Numbered from the stretch's first letter, positions 1 to 8,479 are shown. The stretch is DNA of 64,000 nucleotides from Amycolatopsis sp. 195334CR (GCF_017309385.1 NZ_JAFJMJ010000004.1:186001-250000); one strand, 5' to 3'. Program-made: numbers and translations. Notes: generated by a model not told the origin, from the letters alone.

Positions 1-185
1 ACCGAGGTCGGGTGGCGGCCCAGCTGGAGGATCCGCACGTGTTCGGACTGCCTGCCCGCCGAGGGGTCCGCTTCGCTGACGATCAGCGTGACCAGGTCGA
101 GGTCGATCTCCCCGGGCCCGCTGCGCCCGCCGGTGACGGTGTAGAGCCGGTCGGGGTTCTCGTCCTCGAGCGGGCTCCGGTTCAT
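1..185 (-). CDS. cvnC: DUF742 protein of a conservon (partial)
   Basis: The 5' 61 codons of a gene that runs off the left edge. The ATG overlaps the stop of the roadblock gene (ATGA at 185-182), so the two are translationally coupled. The visible protein reads LYTVTGGRS near residue 14 and EHVRILQLG near residue 48, typical of DUF742. In Streptomyces conservons the order is kinase-like CvnA, roadblock CvnB, DUF742 CvnC, then a small Ras-like GTPase CvnD, which should lie just outside the window. Role inferred from the family: cytoplasmic partner in a membrane-proximal GTPase switch complex. Confidence 0.85.
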   Translation of the reverse strand, partial: MNRSPLEDENPDRLYTVTGGRSGPGEIDLDLVTLIVSEADPSAGRQSEHVRILQLGRHPTS

Positions 186-598
186 GTCAGCGCGCTGGGC
201 TGCGCATGCCGGGGTGGAGCGGTCAGGTAGCCGCCGATCTGCTCGACCAGCTCGTCCATGTTGTGGCCGATCAGCCCGACGTCGGCGTCCTCGCCGGCGA
301 TCACCGCCAGGTGCGCGCCGTCCCCGGCGTCGACGATGAACAGGATGCCGCCGTGGAACTCGGTCATCGAGTTGCGCACGCCGCCGGAACCGTCGCCGAA
401 CTCCATCGACGCGCCGTAGCACAGCGACTGCACACCGGCCGCGATGGCGGCCAGCTGGTCGGCCTGGTCGGTGCCGAGGGCGGCGGTGTGGCACAGCTTG
501 AGCCCGTCCCTGGACAGCACCAGCGCGTGACGGGCGCCGGGCGTGTTCCGCACCAGGTTCTCCAGTAACCATTCGAGGCTCGGATCAGTCGTGTTCAT
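182..598 (-). CDS. cvnB: roadblock/LC7-domain protein of a conservon
   Basis: A 138-residue protein starting with MNTTDPSLEWLLENLV. One roadblock/LC7 domain fills it: the RHALVLSRDGL strand near residue 22, the AAIAAGVQSL helix and a C-terminal DELVEQIGGYLT helix. Roadblock proteins act as GTPase-activating or scaffolding partners of small GTPases, here presumably the conservon GTPase beyond the edge. It follows the kinase gene by 61 nt and overlaps the DUF742 start by 4 nt. A longer in-frame reading upstream (to 871) is Arg/Pro-rich and antisense-like, so the ATG at 598 is preferred. Confidence 0.88.
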   Translation of the reverse strand: MNTTDPSLEWLLENLVRNTPGARHALVLSRDGLKLCHTAALGTDQADQLAAIAAGVQSLCYGASMEFGDGSGGVRNSMTEFHGGILFIVDAGDGAHLAVIAGEDADVGLIGHNMDELVEQIGGYLTAPPRHAQPSALT

Positions 599-659
599 CG
601 AGTGTCGGGGCGGCCCGCCCCGCGCTCCCCTCTGCTCATCGGTGGGTGGACGGCGGGAA

Positions 660-2024
660 TCACCGGTCTTCGCCGGTTTCCTTGCGGGTGCGCCCGGCCT
701 GGTAGGCACCGAAGCGGGAGCCGGAGTCCGGCCGCGGGCGCGGCATGTCGCCACGCGGCGCGGGGGAGGGGCGCGACGCGGCCAGCGTCTGCCCGCGCGG
801 GCGTTTGGGCAGCGCGCTTTCGGCCTGTTCGAGGGCGGGCGCGCCGACGGTGGCGGGTTCGGGCAGTTCACGCGGGGCTTGGTGCCGCGGGGTCAGTTCG
901 AACGGCTCGTGCCGGATCTGGGTGATCAGCCGGCTCGGGATGCGCAGCACCACGCCGGTGCCGCCGCGCGAGGACGGGCGGAAGAACACGTGCAGTTCGT
1001 GCTTGCGGGCCAGGCAGCCGACCACGGCCAGGCCGAGCCGGGTGCCGGTCAGCGTGGTCAGGTCCAGCGGGGTGGTGGTGGACACGGCCGCCTCGGCGCG
1101 GGTCAGCGCCTGCGGTTTCATGCCGAGCCCGCCGTCCTCGACGGTGACCACCACGCCGTTGTGCAGGTCCTCGACGTAGATGTGCACCTCCTCCGACGGC
1201 GCGGAGAACCGGGTGCCGTTGTCCATCAGCTCGGCCAGCGCGTGCATCACGTCCTCGGCGGCGTACCCGGCGACCGCGGCGGCGCTGGTCGAGTGGATGC
1301 GGATGCGCTGGTAGGCACCGATGCGGCCCATCGCCCCGCGCAGCACGCTCTCCATCACGATCGGCTTGGTCCAGCGGCGGCCGGAGCGGGCGCCGGTGAG
1401 CACCGCGATGCTGTCGGCGAGCCTGCCGGCCTGCGCGGTGCTGTGGTCGAGCACCATCAGGTCGCCGAGGAATTCCTCGGAGCAGCGGTTCTGCAGTTCG
1501 CGGATGTTGGCCAGCATGCTGGTCGCCAGCGCCTGCACGCGCCCGGCGGCGTTGGCGCAGGCGGCGGTGGCCGCGGCCCGGCGGCGCTCGCCGACGCTGA
1601 TCTCGTAGATCACCGAGCGCAGCAGCCGCGCGTGGTTTTCCCCCGGCGGGCGCGGGATCTCGGCGAACACGGTGTCCACCGAGGCGCCGTCGCGCAGCAG
1701 CGACACCGCGGCGGGCACGGTCTGGTCGACCAGCCTGGCGAGCTCGGCCTCGTGCGCGTCGGTGGCACCGCGGGCCCGGTGGACCTCGGCGCGGGCCCGC
1801 TGGAGTTCGCCGTGGTGGTGGACCGCCGCGAAGGCGGCGGCGCAGAGCAGCACCCCGGTGATCGCGGCGATGGTGAGCACGGGCCCGTGCGCGCCGGTGG
1901 GCACGACCGCCGCCACCCACCACCACAGCCCGCTCACCACCACGGCGGTGACCAGCGCGGCGATCAGGGCTTGGCCGAACGGTCCCCGCGCCGCGCGAAG
2001 ACGAACAGGCGGCTGTTCCGACAT
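660..2024 (-). CDS. cvnA: conservon sensor histidine kinase-like ATPase
   Basis: A 454-residue membrane kinase-like protein. Two transmembrane helices (about residues 19-41 and 48-68) are separated by only a few residues, so it lacks the large extracellular nitrate-sensing domain common in longer paralogues. A helical region with LDHSTAQ (192-198) corresponds to the phosphoacceptor area. The HATPase part shows an N-box with ELMDNGTRF (265-273) and VEDGGLGM (295-302). The C-terminus (from about 385) is a disordered Pro/Arg-rich tail. It is first in the conservon operon. CvnA proteins are thought to signal through partner proteins rather than a cognate response regulator, and none is present here. 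Confidence 0.88.
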   Translation of the reverse strand: MSEQPPVRLRAARGPFGQALIAALVTAVVVSGLWWWVAAVVPTGAHGPVLTIAAITGVLLCAAAFAAVHHHGELQRARAEVHRARGATDAHEAELARLVDQTVPAAVSLLRDGASVDTVFAEIPRPPGENHARLLRSVIYEISVGERRRAAATAACANAAGRVQALATSMLANIRELQNRCSEEFLGDLMVLDHSTAQAGRLADSIAVLTGARSGRRWTKPIVMESVLRGAMGRIGAYQRIRIHSTSAAAVAGYAAEDVMHALAELMDNGTRFSAPSEEVHIYVEDLHNGVVVTVEDGGLGMKPQALTRAEAAVSTTTPLDLTTLTGTRLGLAVVGCLARKHELHVFFRPSSRGGTGVVLRIPSRLITQIRHEPFELTPRHQAPRELPEPATVGAPALEQAESALPKRPRGQTLAASRPSPAPRGDMPRPRPDSGSRFGAYQAGRTRKETGEDR

Positions 2025-2729
2025 AGCTCAGGTCCTCGTCGTTCGTGGGTGATTCTCGTACCGGGCGCGACCGCATTGTTTTGCGGCCGGGGTGCTGAAG
2101 TCGAATGCGGGAAATCGTGGCAGGGATGGTAGTACTCCGCCACCGGCCGGACCAGGCCGGGTGGGGTTTCTTTCCACTCTGGGCCATCCGAGTGAAATTC
2201 AAATACACCTGATCGAGGGACACTTTTTACGGAGCGGGCCGTCAGTGCGGAAATGCTCCGTTCGCGCTATTAAGCCACCCCGATGAAGATCAAATCCCGA
2301 CTTGATCATGGCGGGGGCTCTTCGTCGGTGTCGCGAGCGCGCGCCTGCGTCGGGATCGTCAGTACGCGGAACTCAACGGCCGACGGTGCGCCCGAGGTGC
2401 GGTTGATCTTGAGCGCGCCTTGCCGACCCGCGGTCCGATGTGGGCAGCGGTTCGGTGTATCGCCAAAGTAGAATAAGGAATCGTCGGGTGAACGTGGCGT
2501 TCAGTGTGTATTTCGAAAGGTTCACATTTATTTTCCAATGGGTATTCCACGCCGTTCCGGCGATCGCGTTGTGCCAGGAGAGCGCGACCACGATCCGGTC
2601 GTCGCGGGGGCGTGGATGCTTCGTGGTGGACGTGATCGCCTCTGACTGCGGCAATCAACGCACCGCTTGCGTGGCCCCTCGTAGACTGTGGGGACCGCGT
2701 TGACCCTGCCGATCCGAAGGGGCGAGCGA
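2025..2729. other. intergenic region, no gene supported
   Basis: About 700 nt between the divergent conservon and the first CRP-like gene. It is visibly richer in A/T than its surroundings, for example around 2455-2545. Short open frames on both strands lack a credible ribosome-binding site or recognisable protein sequence. It must hold promoters for both flanking genes, but I see no convincing -35/-10 pair or palindrome. Confidence 0.5.
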
Positions 2730-3419
2730 GTGAACGGTCATGACACAACGTTTCCGGCAAGCAGCTTTCTTGCGGGCTTGCCCGCCGGTGCGAGGATGGC
2801 ACTTTTGGAACTCGGAACGCTGAGACAGTTCGACGGCGACCGGGTGCTGCTGCGCGAGGGCGAAGTGTCCTCGCACCTGTTCCTGCTGCTCGACGGCTGT
2901 GTGAAGGTGACGGCCATGACTCCCGAAGGCAAACTGGCCTTGCTCGCCATCCGGGTCGGCGGAGACTTGATCGGCGAACTCGCGAGTATGGACGACCAGC
3001 CCAGGGTGGCGACGGTGACCACCGCTGGCCCGCTCCGCGCCCGGTTGATCAAGCAAGCGGACTTCCACTACTTCCTGTCCCAGTTCCCCGACGCTTCCCG
3101 GGCCGTGAGCCGAAGCGTGGGTGCGAAACTCCGCTGGGCCACGCGACGCCGGATTGACTTCAGCGGGTGTGAGGTCCGGGTTCGGCTGGCCCGCGTGCTC
3201 GCCGAACTCGCGGCTGGCTATGGGCACCGAGAGGCTGACCGGATAGTGATCGGTGTAGCGCTCACACAGCCCGAACTGGCGGCGCTGGTCGGCGCGGCCG
3301 AACCGACGGTGCACAAGGCACTGGCCGAGGCGCGTCGTGCGGCCATCATCGACACCGGTTACCGGCAGATCATCGTCCTCGACGCTGAACGGCTGCACGC
3401 GGTGGCCGGCGTCGACTAG
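2730..3419 (+). CDS. Crp/Fnr-family regulator with intact cyclic-nucleotide cassette
   Basis: A 229-residue CRP/FNR-type regulator. The N-terminal cyclic-nucleotide-binding beta-roll (about 15-110) keeps the phosphate-binding cassette GELA (82-85) and PRVA (91-94), including the Glu and Arg that contact the nucleotide, so ligand binding is plausible. A dimerisation helix follows, then a winged helix-turn-helix (TQPELAALVG, 179-188). The GTG at 2730 is preferred because AAGGGG sits 7 nt upstream; an ATG at 2688 lacks one. The usual recognition-helix Arg is absent (EPTVHKAL), so DNA specificity may be atypical. It converges on the PycTM-like gene with a 6-nt gap and resembles the second CRP gene downstream. 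Confidence 0.88.
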   Translation: MNGHDTTFPASSFLAGLPAGARMALLELGTLRQFDGDRVLLREGEVSSHLFLLLDGCVKVTAMTPEGKLALLAIRVGGDLIGELASMDDQPRVATVTTAGPLRARLIKQADFHYFLSQFPDASRAVSRSVGAKLRWATRRRIDFSGCEVRVRLARVLAELAAGYGHREADRIVIGVALTQPELAALVGAAEPTVHKALAEARRAAIIDTGYRQIIVLDAERLHAVAGVD

Positions 3420-3425
3420 CGTCTT

Positions 3426-3956
3426 TCAGGACACAGCGATCATCGCCAGCAACGCCAGTCCGCTCGTGAACATGGCCGCGGTTCCGGACAACGCCCGCCG
3501 GACGTGCCGGTGCTTGATCATCGCGAGATCCGCCAGCAGGCGGGCGAGTTCGTGTGCCTGCTCGCACTGCGCTCGAAGAGGCACCTCGGCAATCTGCGCA
3601 TTGCCGGCGGCAACGCTCGGGAAGGCGAAACGATTGAGGGGTGAAGGCGCTTTCGTCCGCGGCCGCAATGCCTGGATCAAGTGAAAACCCGAGAGTGCGT
3701 AGCCGATTCCGAACGCACCGAGCAGAGCGAAGGCGAGGACCTGTACCGCAGGCGAGTGGCCGCGGCTGAGGAGCAGGCCTGCTTGCGCCGTCGTCAGCGC
3801 GGTGATCATGCTTTGCGCGGCGATCAGGGTGCGTACCTTCTCGTCCGCGTGCTGAACAGCTCCTTGAAAGAAGGTAACAGTTGTGAGCGCGGTGGTGAGT
3901 TCACCGGTGCCGTCGGCTAGCCGTGACGTGGTCGCTCTTCTCCCCATGACTGGCAT
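3426..3956 (-). CDS. Pycsar-effector-like (PycTM/DUF5706-type) membrane protein
   Basis: A 176-residue protein with three predicted membrane helices (about 43-63, 71-97 and 156-175). It opens with an amphipathic helix containing ADEK (37-40) before helix 1. A long soluble helix, HELARLLADLAMIKHRHVRR (135-154), precedes helix 3. This layout, with acidic-Lys before a hairpin and Leu-rich helix plus Lys before a last helix, matches PycTM effectors that disrupt the membrane when a cyclase makes a cyclic pyrimidine nucleotide. The ATG at 3956 has GGAGGA a few nt upstream. It lies between two CRP-like genes and 1 kb from a cyclase-like gene. The family call is by pattern and the nucleotide-triggered function is inferred. 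Confidence 0.65.
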   Translation of the reverse strand: MPVMGRRATTSRLADGTGELTTALTTVTFFQGAVQHADEKVRTLIAAQSMITALTTAQAGLLLSRGHSPAVQVLAFALLGAFGIGYALSGFHLIQALRPRTKAPSPLNRFAFPSVAAGNAQIAEVPLRAQCEQAHELARLLADLAMIKHRHVRRALSGTAAMFTSGLALLAMIAVS

Positions 3957-4098
3957 GTTCTCCTCCGTTCTCTCTGATACGCAGCATGCGCTTCCGCCGC
4001 GTGGCTGAACCGATCGAAAGCTGGTTTTCGGGCACTCGGTGCGGTGAGGCCTCCCACCGGAAGATCCCGTCATTCGACGAGGTGCGGCGCGGAGCGAT
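3957..4098. promoter_or_regulatory. divergent promoter region, PycTM-like gene and second CRP-like gene
   Basis: 142 nt between divergent starts. It contains GAACCGATC at 4007-4015, repeated at 4917-4925 just before the cyclase-like gene, where it flanks a TTCGAA centre. A shared operator for the CRP-like proteins is possible, but a 9-nt match is weak evidence. No clear -35/-10 pair was identified. Confidence 0.3.
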
Positions 4099-4905
4099 AT
4101 GAGATCCCTGGACGAGGATCGCGCTCCGGGTGGGTGGTGCCGGAGAACGCCTGGACAACGGGAGAATCCGCTGAACCAGCAAGAGTGGCCTAAGGACACC
4201 CTGGTCGCCCGGCTCAGCCCGCGGGCACGCCGGGAACTGCTCGAACTGGGTGCTTTGTCGACCTTCGGCGCGCGGCAGACCGTACTGCGGCAGGGCGCGA
4301 GCAGTCATCACGTCTTGGTGATCCTCGCCGGTCACGTGAAGGTGCGGGTCGACACCGAGTTCGGTGGCCCGGTCCTGCTCGCCCTTCGAGGTCGCGGTGA
4401 CTTGCTCGGTGAGATGTCCGTGTTCGAGAGCCTTCCCCGATCGGCGAACGTGGTCACCTGTTCCACCGTTCAGGCCCGGGTTATCCGGGACGCCCGATTC
4501 CACGAGTTCCTGGATCGATACCCGGAAGCCTGGGCCGTTGTCGCGAGGGGACTCAGCGAACGCCTGCGCTGGGCGAATCGGCGCCGTGCCGACTTCGTCG
4601 CTTGTCCGGCGCCGGTTCGGGTCAGCCGGGTCCTGGCCGACATCGCTCAGCGATACGGAGAGCGGACCGACGCCGGCTGGGACCTTGACGTTTCGCTCAC
4701 CCAGTTGGAGATCGCGTCGTTGGCCGGGGTAGCACTGGCCACCCTGGAGAAGGCACTGCAGGTCATGCAGGGCCACGGGCTGGTACGTCGGCGCTACCGA
4801 CGGATCGTGGTCGAGGATCTGGGTGGACTATGCCGTTTCGGTGAGTTGGACCGCGAAAACCCGTATCAATACGGGGTCGGCGGTCCCGATGTGGCACAGA
4901 GTTAG
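4099..4905 (+). CDS. second Crp/Fnr-family regulator with cyclic-nucleotide cassette
   Basis: A 268-residue CRP/FNR-type protein related to the one at 2730-3419. The nucleotide-binding roll covers about residues 50-135, with the cassette GEMS (104-107) and PRSA (113-116) retaining Glu105 and Arg114. The winged HTH starts near residue 200 (TQLEIASLAG) and again lacks the usual recognition Arg. The ATG at 4099 follows GGAG by 5 nt. A shorter start near residue 25 is possible because the first 25 residues are unconserved-looking. A C-terminal extension of about 25 residues is rich in Tyr and Gly. It lies 38 nt upstream of the cyclase-like gene and may be co-transcribed with it. Confidence 0.86.
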   Translation: MRSLDEDRAPGGWCRRTPGQRENPLNQQEWPKDTLVARLSPRARRELLELGALSTFGARQTVLRQGASSHHVLVILAGHVKVRVDTEFGGPVLLALRGRGDLLGEMSVFESLPRSANVVTCSTVQARVIRDARFHEFLDRYPEAWAVVARGLSERLRWANRRRADFVACPAPVRVSRVLADIAQRYGERTDAGWDLDVSLTQLEIASLAGVALATLEKALQVMQGHGLVRRRYRRIVVEDLGGLCRFGELDRENPYQYGVGGPDVAQS

Positions 4906-4943
4906 GCGATCCGTTCGAACCGATCTGGCAGAGGGAGGACACG

Positions 4944-6197
4944 TTGCCGGCAAGAGGTGAGTTCTCACGTGTGCTGTTGCTGGCCGTCGACGCGTGGCGG
5001 TACGGACCGCGTGATGACCGAGCGCAGTTCGATCTTCAGGAGGCACTCGCGGAAGCGATGGATGTCGCGGCGGCGACGGCGGGCCTCGACCAGTCGGAAT
5101 GGCGGACACAGGAAGCAGGTGACGGCTTCCTCGCGGTGGTGGCGGACAGCAGTGCCGAACCGACGATCATCGACCAGTTCGTCCGCCTGGTCGACGAGTG
5201 GCTGGCGAAGTACAACAAGCCACGCCTGGCGGACGCCCGGTTGCGCTTGAAGATCGCCGTCCACCACGGGGTGGCGGTGGAGGCGCGACTCGGCTTCGCC
5301 GGTCAAGGCGTCGTTCATGTGTGCCGATTGTGTGACTCCGCACCGGCCCGGAAAGCGCTGGAACGGATCCCCGAGGCAAATCTCGTCCTGGTCGTGTCCG
5401 AACTCGTCGCCGAGACGGTTCACCAGTGGCACACCTCATTGGTGGGCAGCGAGTTCCTCAGGATCTCGATCGACTCGGAGCAAAAAGGTTTCCACGCGGT
5501 CGCCTGGCTGAGGGTGCCCGGTGTACCTCCGGAGAAAATCGCCTCTTTGCTGGGAGGCGAAGGCGACACTCAAGAAAGCATGACCGTTGCGGCCAAGATG
5601 GACGGGGGTACGCCGGTCGGCCAGGTCATGTTCGACGACATTCTTGTTCGAACTCTTGAAACGGCAGAACTCCCCATTTCGGGGAAGCGGCGGACGACAT
5701 CCGGCGAGGTCCTTTTCGAATTGACGTCGAGAACGTCCTGGACGCGCCTTCTCGGGCCAGGTGTCCGGGCCCTCGATGGGGTGCTGCGTGCGCGATTCCC
5801 CGGCTCGCTCATATCACTGGGGGTTACCATCGACGACGAGGCTGTTGCTCGCGAGTTAGCTGGCTCCTGCCGGATCGAGGAAACCGCCGTCGGTGCGCGT
5901 AGAAGCGGTTTGGTCATCATGGTTTCCGATCAGGTGTACAACGCTGTGGTGCGAGACGGCGGCCTTTCGGTGCAAGCGGATGCCTACCGGCGTGCTGAGG
6001 GCGATTTCACCGCCTGGGTCCGGGTGACTGGCGAGTCGATGCCGCCGCCCCCTCCTTCGCCGGAGAGGAGTGGGCGCGGTCCCCTGTTCATCTCCGAGAT
6101 CGGGAAGGTCAACGGAACGGTGAGTCAGATCGGTGAAGTCCGTGCTGGTTCGATTCAATTCGGGGACAACTACGGTCGAAAGGGGCGAGACCGGTGA
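4944..6197 (+). CDS. class III nucleotidyl cyclase-like protein with RHIM-like C-terminal motif
   Basis: 417 residues, TTG start with GGGAGG 5 nt upstream. Residues 8-193 look like a class III cyclase domain: the metal-binding Asp candidates are in LLLAVDAWRYG (Asp16) and EAGDGFLAVV (Asp60), then KIAVHHG (103-109) and GQGVVHVCRL (120-129). The transition-state Arg is kept (128), but the usual Asn is Val124 and the purine-specifying Lys position is Gln56. Residues 255-363 look like a second, degenerate half-domain, since both halves end in AW(L/V)RV(P/T)G. A Pro-rich linker (367-373) leads to a tail with VSQIGEV and GSIQFGDNY (402-410). It overlaps the NTPase gene by 4 nt. Product and activity are unknown. 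Confidence 0.72.
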   Translation: MPARGEFSRVLLLAVDAWRYGPRDDRAQFDLQEALAEAMDVAAATAGLDQSEWRTQEAGDGFLAVVADSSAEPTIIDQFVRLVDEWLAKYNKPRLADARLRLKIAVHHGVAVEARLGFAGQGVVHVCRLCDSAPARKALERIPEANLVLVVSELVAETVHQWHTSLVGSEFLRISIDSEQKGFHAVAWLRVPGVPPEKIASLLGGEGDTQESMTVAAKMDGGTPVGQVMFDDILVRTLETAELPISGKRRTTSGEVLFELTSRTSWTRLLGPGVRALDGVLRARFPGSLISLGVTIDDEAVARELAGSCRIEETAVGARRSGLVIMVSDQVYNAVVRDGGLSVQADAYRRAEGDFTAWVRVTGESMPPPPPSPERSGRGPLFISEIGKVNGTVSQIGEVRAGSIQFGDNYGRKGRDR

Positions 6198-8479
6198 GCG
6201 ATTCAGCAGCCGCGTCGGCGCCCGCGTCGGCTGGAGCCCACGCGCCGGGGAGTTCGGCGATGGGTGCTGAGGCAGCCGGAGGCAAAACGGAACCCGGCCA
6301 AGGGCAGGTCGAGGAAACCCCGGGCGAACAGGACCGAGGGCTCAGCGAAGCCTACACCCGAGGGCAGCGGTTCCTGTCGGAAAGCGCGGTCATGTCGCGG
6401 TACACGACAATAATCGGCGAGGCAGAGGCACGAAGTCTGCACATCGGCGACAACGTGTACATCGGAAGTTCCCTGTCGCGGACGTCAGGTTCGGTGCCAG
6501 CTGATGTACTGGCTTGGACCAAGGCGCGCTACGTGCCGGTCTCGCGGTACGACGAGATGTTCGACGCGCTGGGTTCGCGACGGGTCATTTTCATTCGCGG
6601 CCTGCCGGGCACGGGTAGAGCCACCACGGCTCTGCACCTACTCGATCGCGTCACGGGTGGAAAGGTCTTCCGCTTGGACAGCGGCGAAAAAGTCGAAAGC
6701 TTGACTGATCGGGAACTGCCTCATGAAGAGGCTGGATACGTCATTGAACTGACACGCCGGGTCGGCAACTCCCTGACTGAAGTGCACCTGGAGAAGTTGC
6801 GCGATCAGTTGGAGGAGAAATCTTCCTACTGCGTGCTGATCGGGGAGACCGACCCGCGACACGATGGCGCGTTCGGCGGGTACGCGTTCCCCTGCGTCGC
6901 GCCCGAACCCGGGGACTTGCTGCGGGCACACATCATCGAAGAGATTCGCGGCGATGAAACAGCCGGGTTCGAGGAAAAGCTCAGCGGGCTGATCCGCGCG
7001 AAGTGGGTCTCGGCCGCGCTGGGAACCGCACCGCGGCCGATCGAGTCGGCCCGGATGGCGGCGTTGCTGGCTGAACACGCCAGGGGCGGGGTGACCCGGG
7101 AAGAGGTTGAGCGTGAGGCCGACGGGTTCGCCTATGATCAGGTGGCGGAATGGTTTGCCGCGTTACAGGCGTTACGCCCGGGCGAGGACCTGGACGAAGC
7201 GCTCCGGCTCGCGGGGTTCCGAATCGCGCTCGCGGTGTTGAACGAGGCGCCCTTCAACGTCGTGGCCGAGGTCGCTGCGTTGTTGAGCCAGTTTTTCATC
7301 GACGCGATGGGCACGGTGCGCACGCGCCGCACTTCGCTGTTCTCCGATGACCAGGAGACGCGGTTGCCGGCGCTTCGTGCGCACCTCGTCAACGGGTACG
7401 CGGTCTTCGACAAGGTCAGGGTCGCGACCGAACTCCTGGCGTTCCAAGACGATCGGTATCCGATCACGATCCTCAAGTACGTCTGGCGCAACCATCACCA
7501 CTTGCGGGCGGAGATGGTGCGCTGGTTGATGAAGTTGAGCAAGCACACGGTAACGGCGGTGTGGGTGCGATCCGCCCAGGCCGCCGGGTACCTTTGCTCG
7601 CTGGACTTCTCCTACGCGTTCAGCAAGGTGATCGTGCCGGGTGCCCGAGCCGAATACTCGAGGAAGGCCTGGCAGCGGAAGATGTTCGCGGCGCTCGCGC
7701 TCGATCAGGCAGGCCAGGACGGCGAGTTGCGAGCCGCCATCGACGAGCGGCTGTGTGAGTGGCGCAGGCGTGGTTTGTGGGGGGAACGCTGGACGGCTGC
7801 CGCGGCCTGGGGGTTCACCTTGGGGCGGGAGTCACCGGAACGTGCGTTCGAGGAATTGCGTGTGCTCGGGACGCAGTCCGAGCTGCGGGTCCCAGTGGAC
7901 GAGGACGAGGCAGCCGACGTCGTACTGATGCACATCGCTGGCCGCAGCTTGGCGAGATTGCTCGCAGGCGGCGCCGTGCGAGAGGCCCTGGCGCGTATCG
8001 AGGTGTGGAACACGAGTGGCCGCAGCAGTCTGCGGAGACTTGCTGTCACTTCGCTGGCTTACGCTGCCAACCTTGACAGCTATGAGCTAGCTTACTTGCA
8101 GCTCCCGGTGAGCGGAAGGTCGGTGATGCGTCCCGGATCGGAACGCTGGCCGTTGCTGTTGGTGCTCCAGGCCGACGACCCCGGCTTGACCGAGCCCATC
8201 GCCAATCTCATTCGAGGTCTTCTTCGCAGCACGGAGGGCGAGCGGACAGCCAGGGAATTCCTCCGCAAGTGGTTTCGCGCGGCCGAGTTCGACGCGGAGT
8301 GCATGGGCGTGCTGGTGAAGTTCCTCCCCAATGTCGTACATGACCAGAACGACACGCAGCGGCTGTGCTACTTGATCGAGTGGACGCGGACGAGCTGGGA
8401 GGACCCGCTGCGAGACGACGTAGCGAAGGACCTGGTCGCGGCCGTTTCGCCGGAGAACGAGAAGGAGCCGACTTCATGA
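6194..8479 (+). CDS. P-loop NTPase-like protein with RHIM-like N-terminal motif and Arg-type Walker A
   Basis: 761 residues, GTG start overlapping the upstream stop (GTGA). After a low-complexity Ala/Gly/Glu-rich stretch (1-60) comes SLHIGDNVY (81-89), similar to the C-terminal motif of the upstream protein. A P-loop GLPGTGRAT (136-144) has Arg in place of the invariant Lys. YCVLIGETD further on may be the beta-strand of a Walker B-like site. The rest, from about residue 290, is alpha-helical without a motif I recognise and could be repeats. Organisation resembles STAND-type sensors: short signalling motif, NTPase, helical sensor. It is second in a tightly coupled four-gene operon. The exact family is not recognised. 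Confidence 0.6.
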   Translation: MSDSAAASAPASAGAHAPGSSAMGAEAAGGKTEPGQGQVEETPGEQDRGLSEAYTRGQRFLSESAVMSRYTTIIGEAEARSLHIGDNVYIGSSLSRTSGSVPADVLAWTKARYVPVSRYDEMFDALGSRRVIFIRGLPGTGRATTALHLLDRVTGGKVFRLDSGEKVESLTDRELPHEEAGYVIELTRRVGNSLTEVHLEKLRDQLEEKSSYCVLIGETDPRHDGAFGGYAFPCVAPEPGDLLRAHIIEEIRGDETAGFEEKLSGLIRAKWVSAALGTAPRPIESARMAALLAEHARGGVTREEVEREADGFAYDQVAEWFAALQALRPGEDLDEALRLAGFRIALAVLNEAPFNVVAEVAALLSQFFIDAMGTVRTRRTSLFSDDQETRLPALRAHLVNGYAVFDKVRVATELLAFQDDRYPITILKYVWRNHHHLRAEMVRWLMKLSKHTVTAVWVRSAQAAGYLCSLDFSYAFSKVIVPGARAEYSRKAWQRKMFAALALDQAGQDGELRAAIDERLCEWRRRGLWGERWTAAAAWGFTLGRESPERAFEELRVLGTQSELRVPVDEDEAADVVLMHIAGRSLARLLAGGAVREALARIEVWNTSGRSSLRRLAVTSLAYAANLDSYELAYLQLPVSGRSVMRPGSERWPLLLVLQADDPGLTEPIANLIRGLLRSTEGERTAREFLRKWFRAAEFDAECMGVLVKFLPNVVHDQNDTQRLCYLIEWTRTSWEDPLRDDVAKDLVAAVSPENEKEPTS

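Noticed and set aside
543..2132. Plus-strand open frame of 529 codons opposite the conservon kinase
   Set aside because: Composition is Arg/Gly/Val/His-rich without any domain, and it mirrors the codon structure of the kinase on the other strand.
2359..2802. Minus-strand open frame in the 2025-2729 gap
   Set aside because: No ribosome-binding site or recognisable protein sequence, and it overlaps the start of the CRP-like gene.
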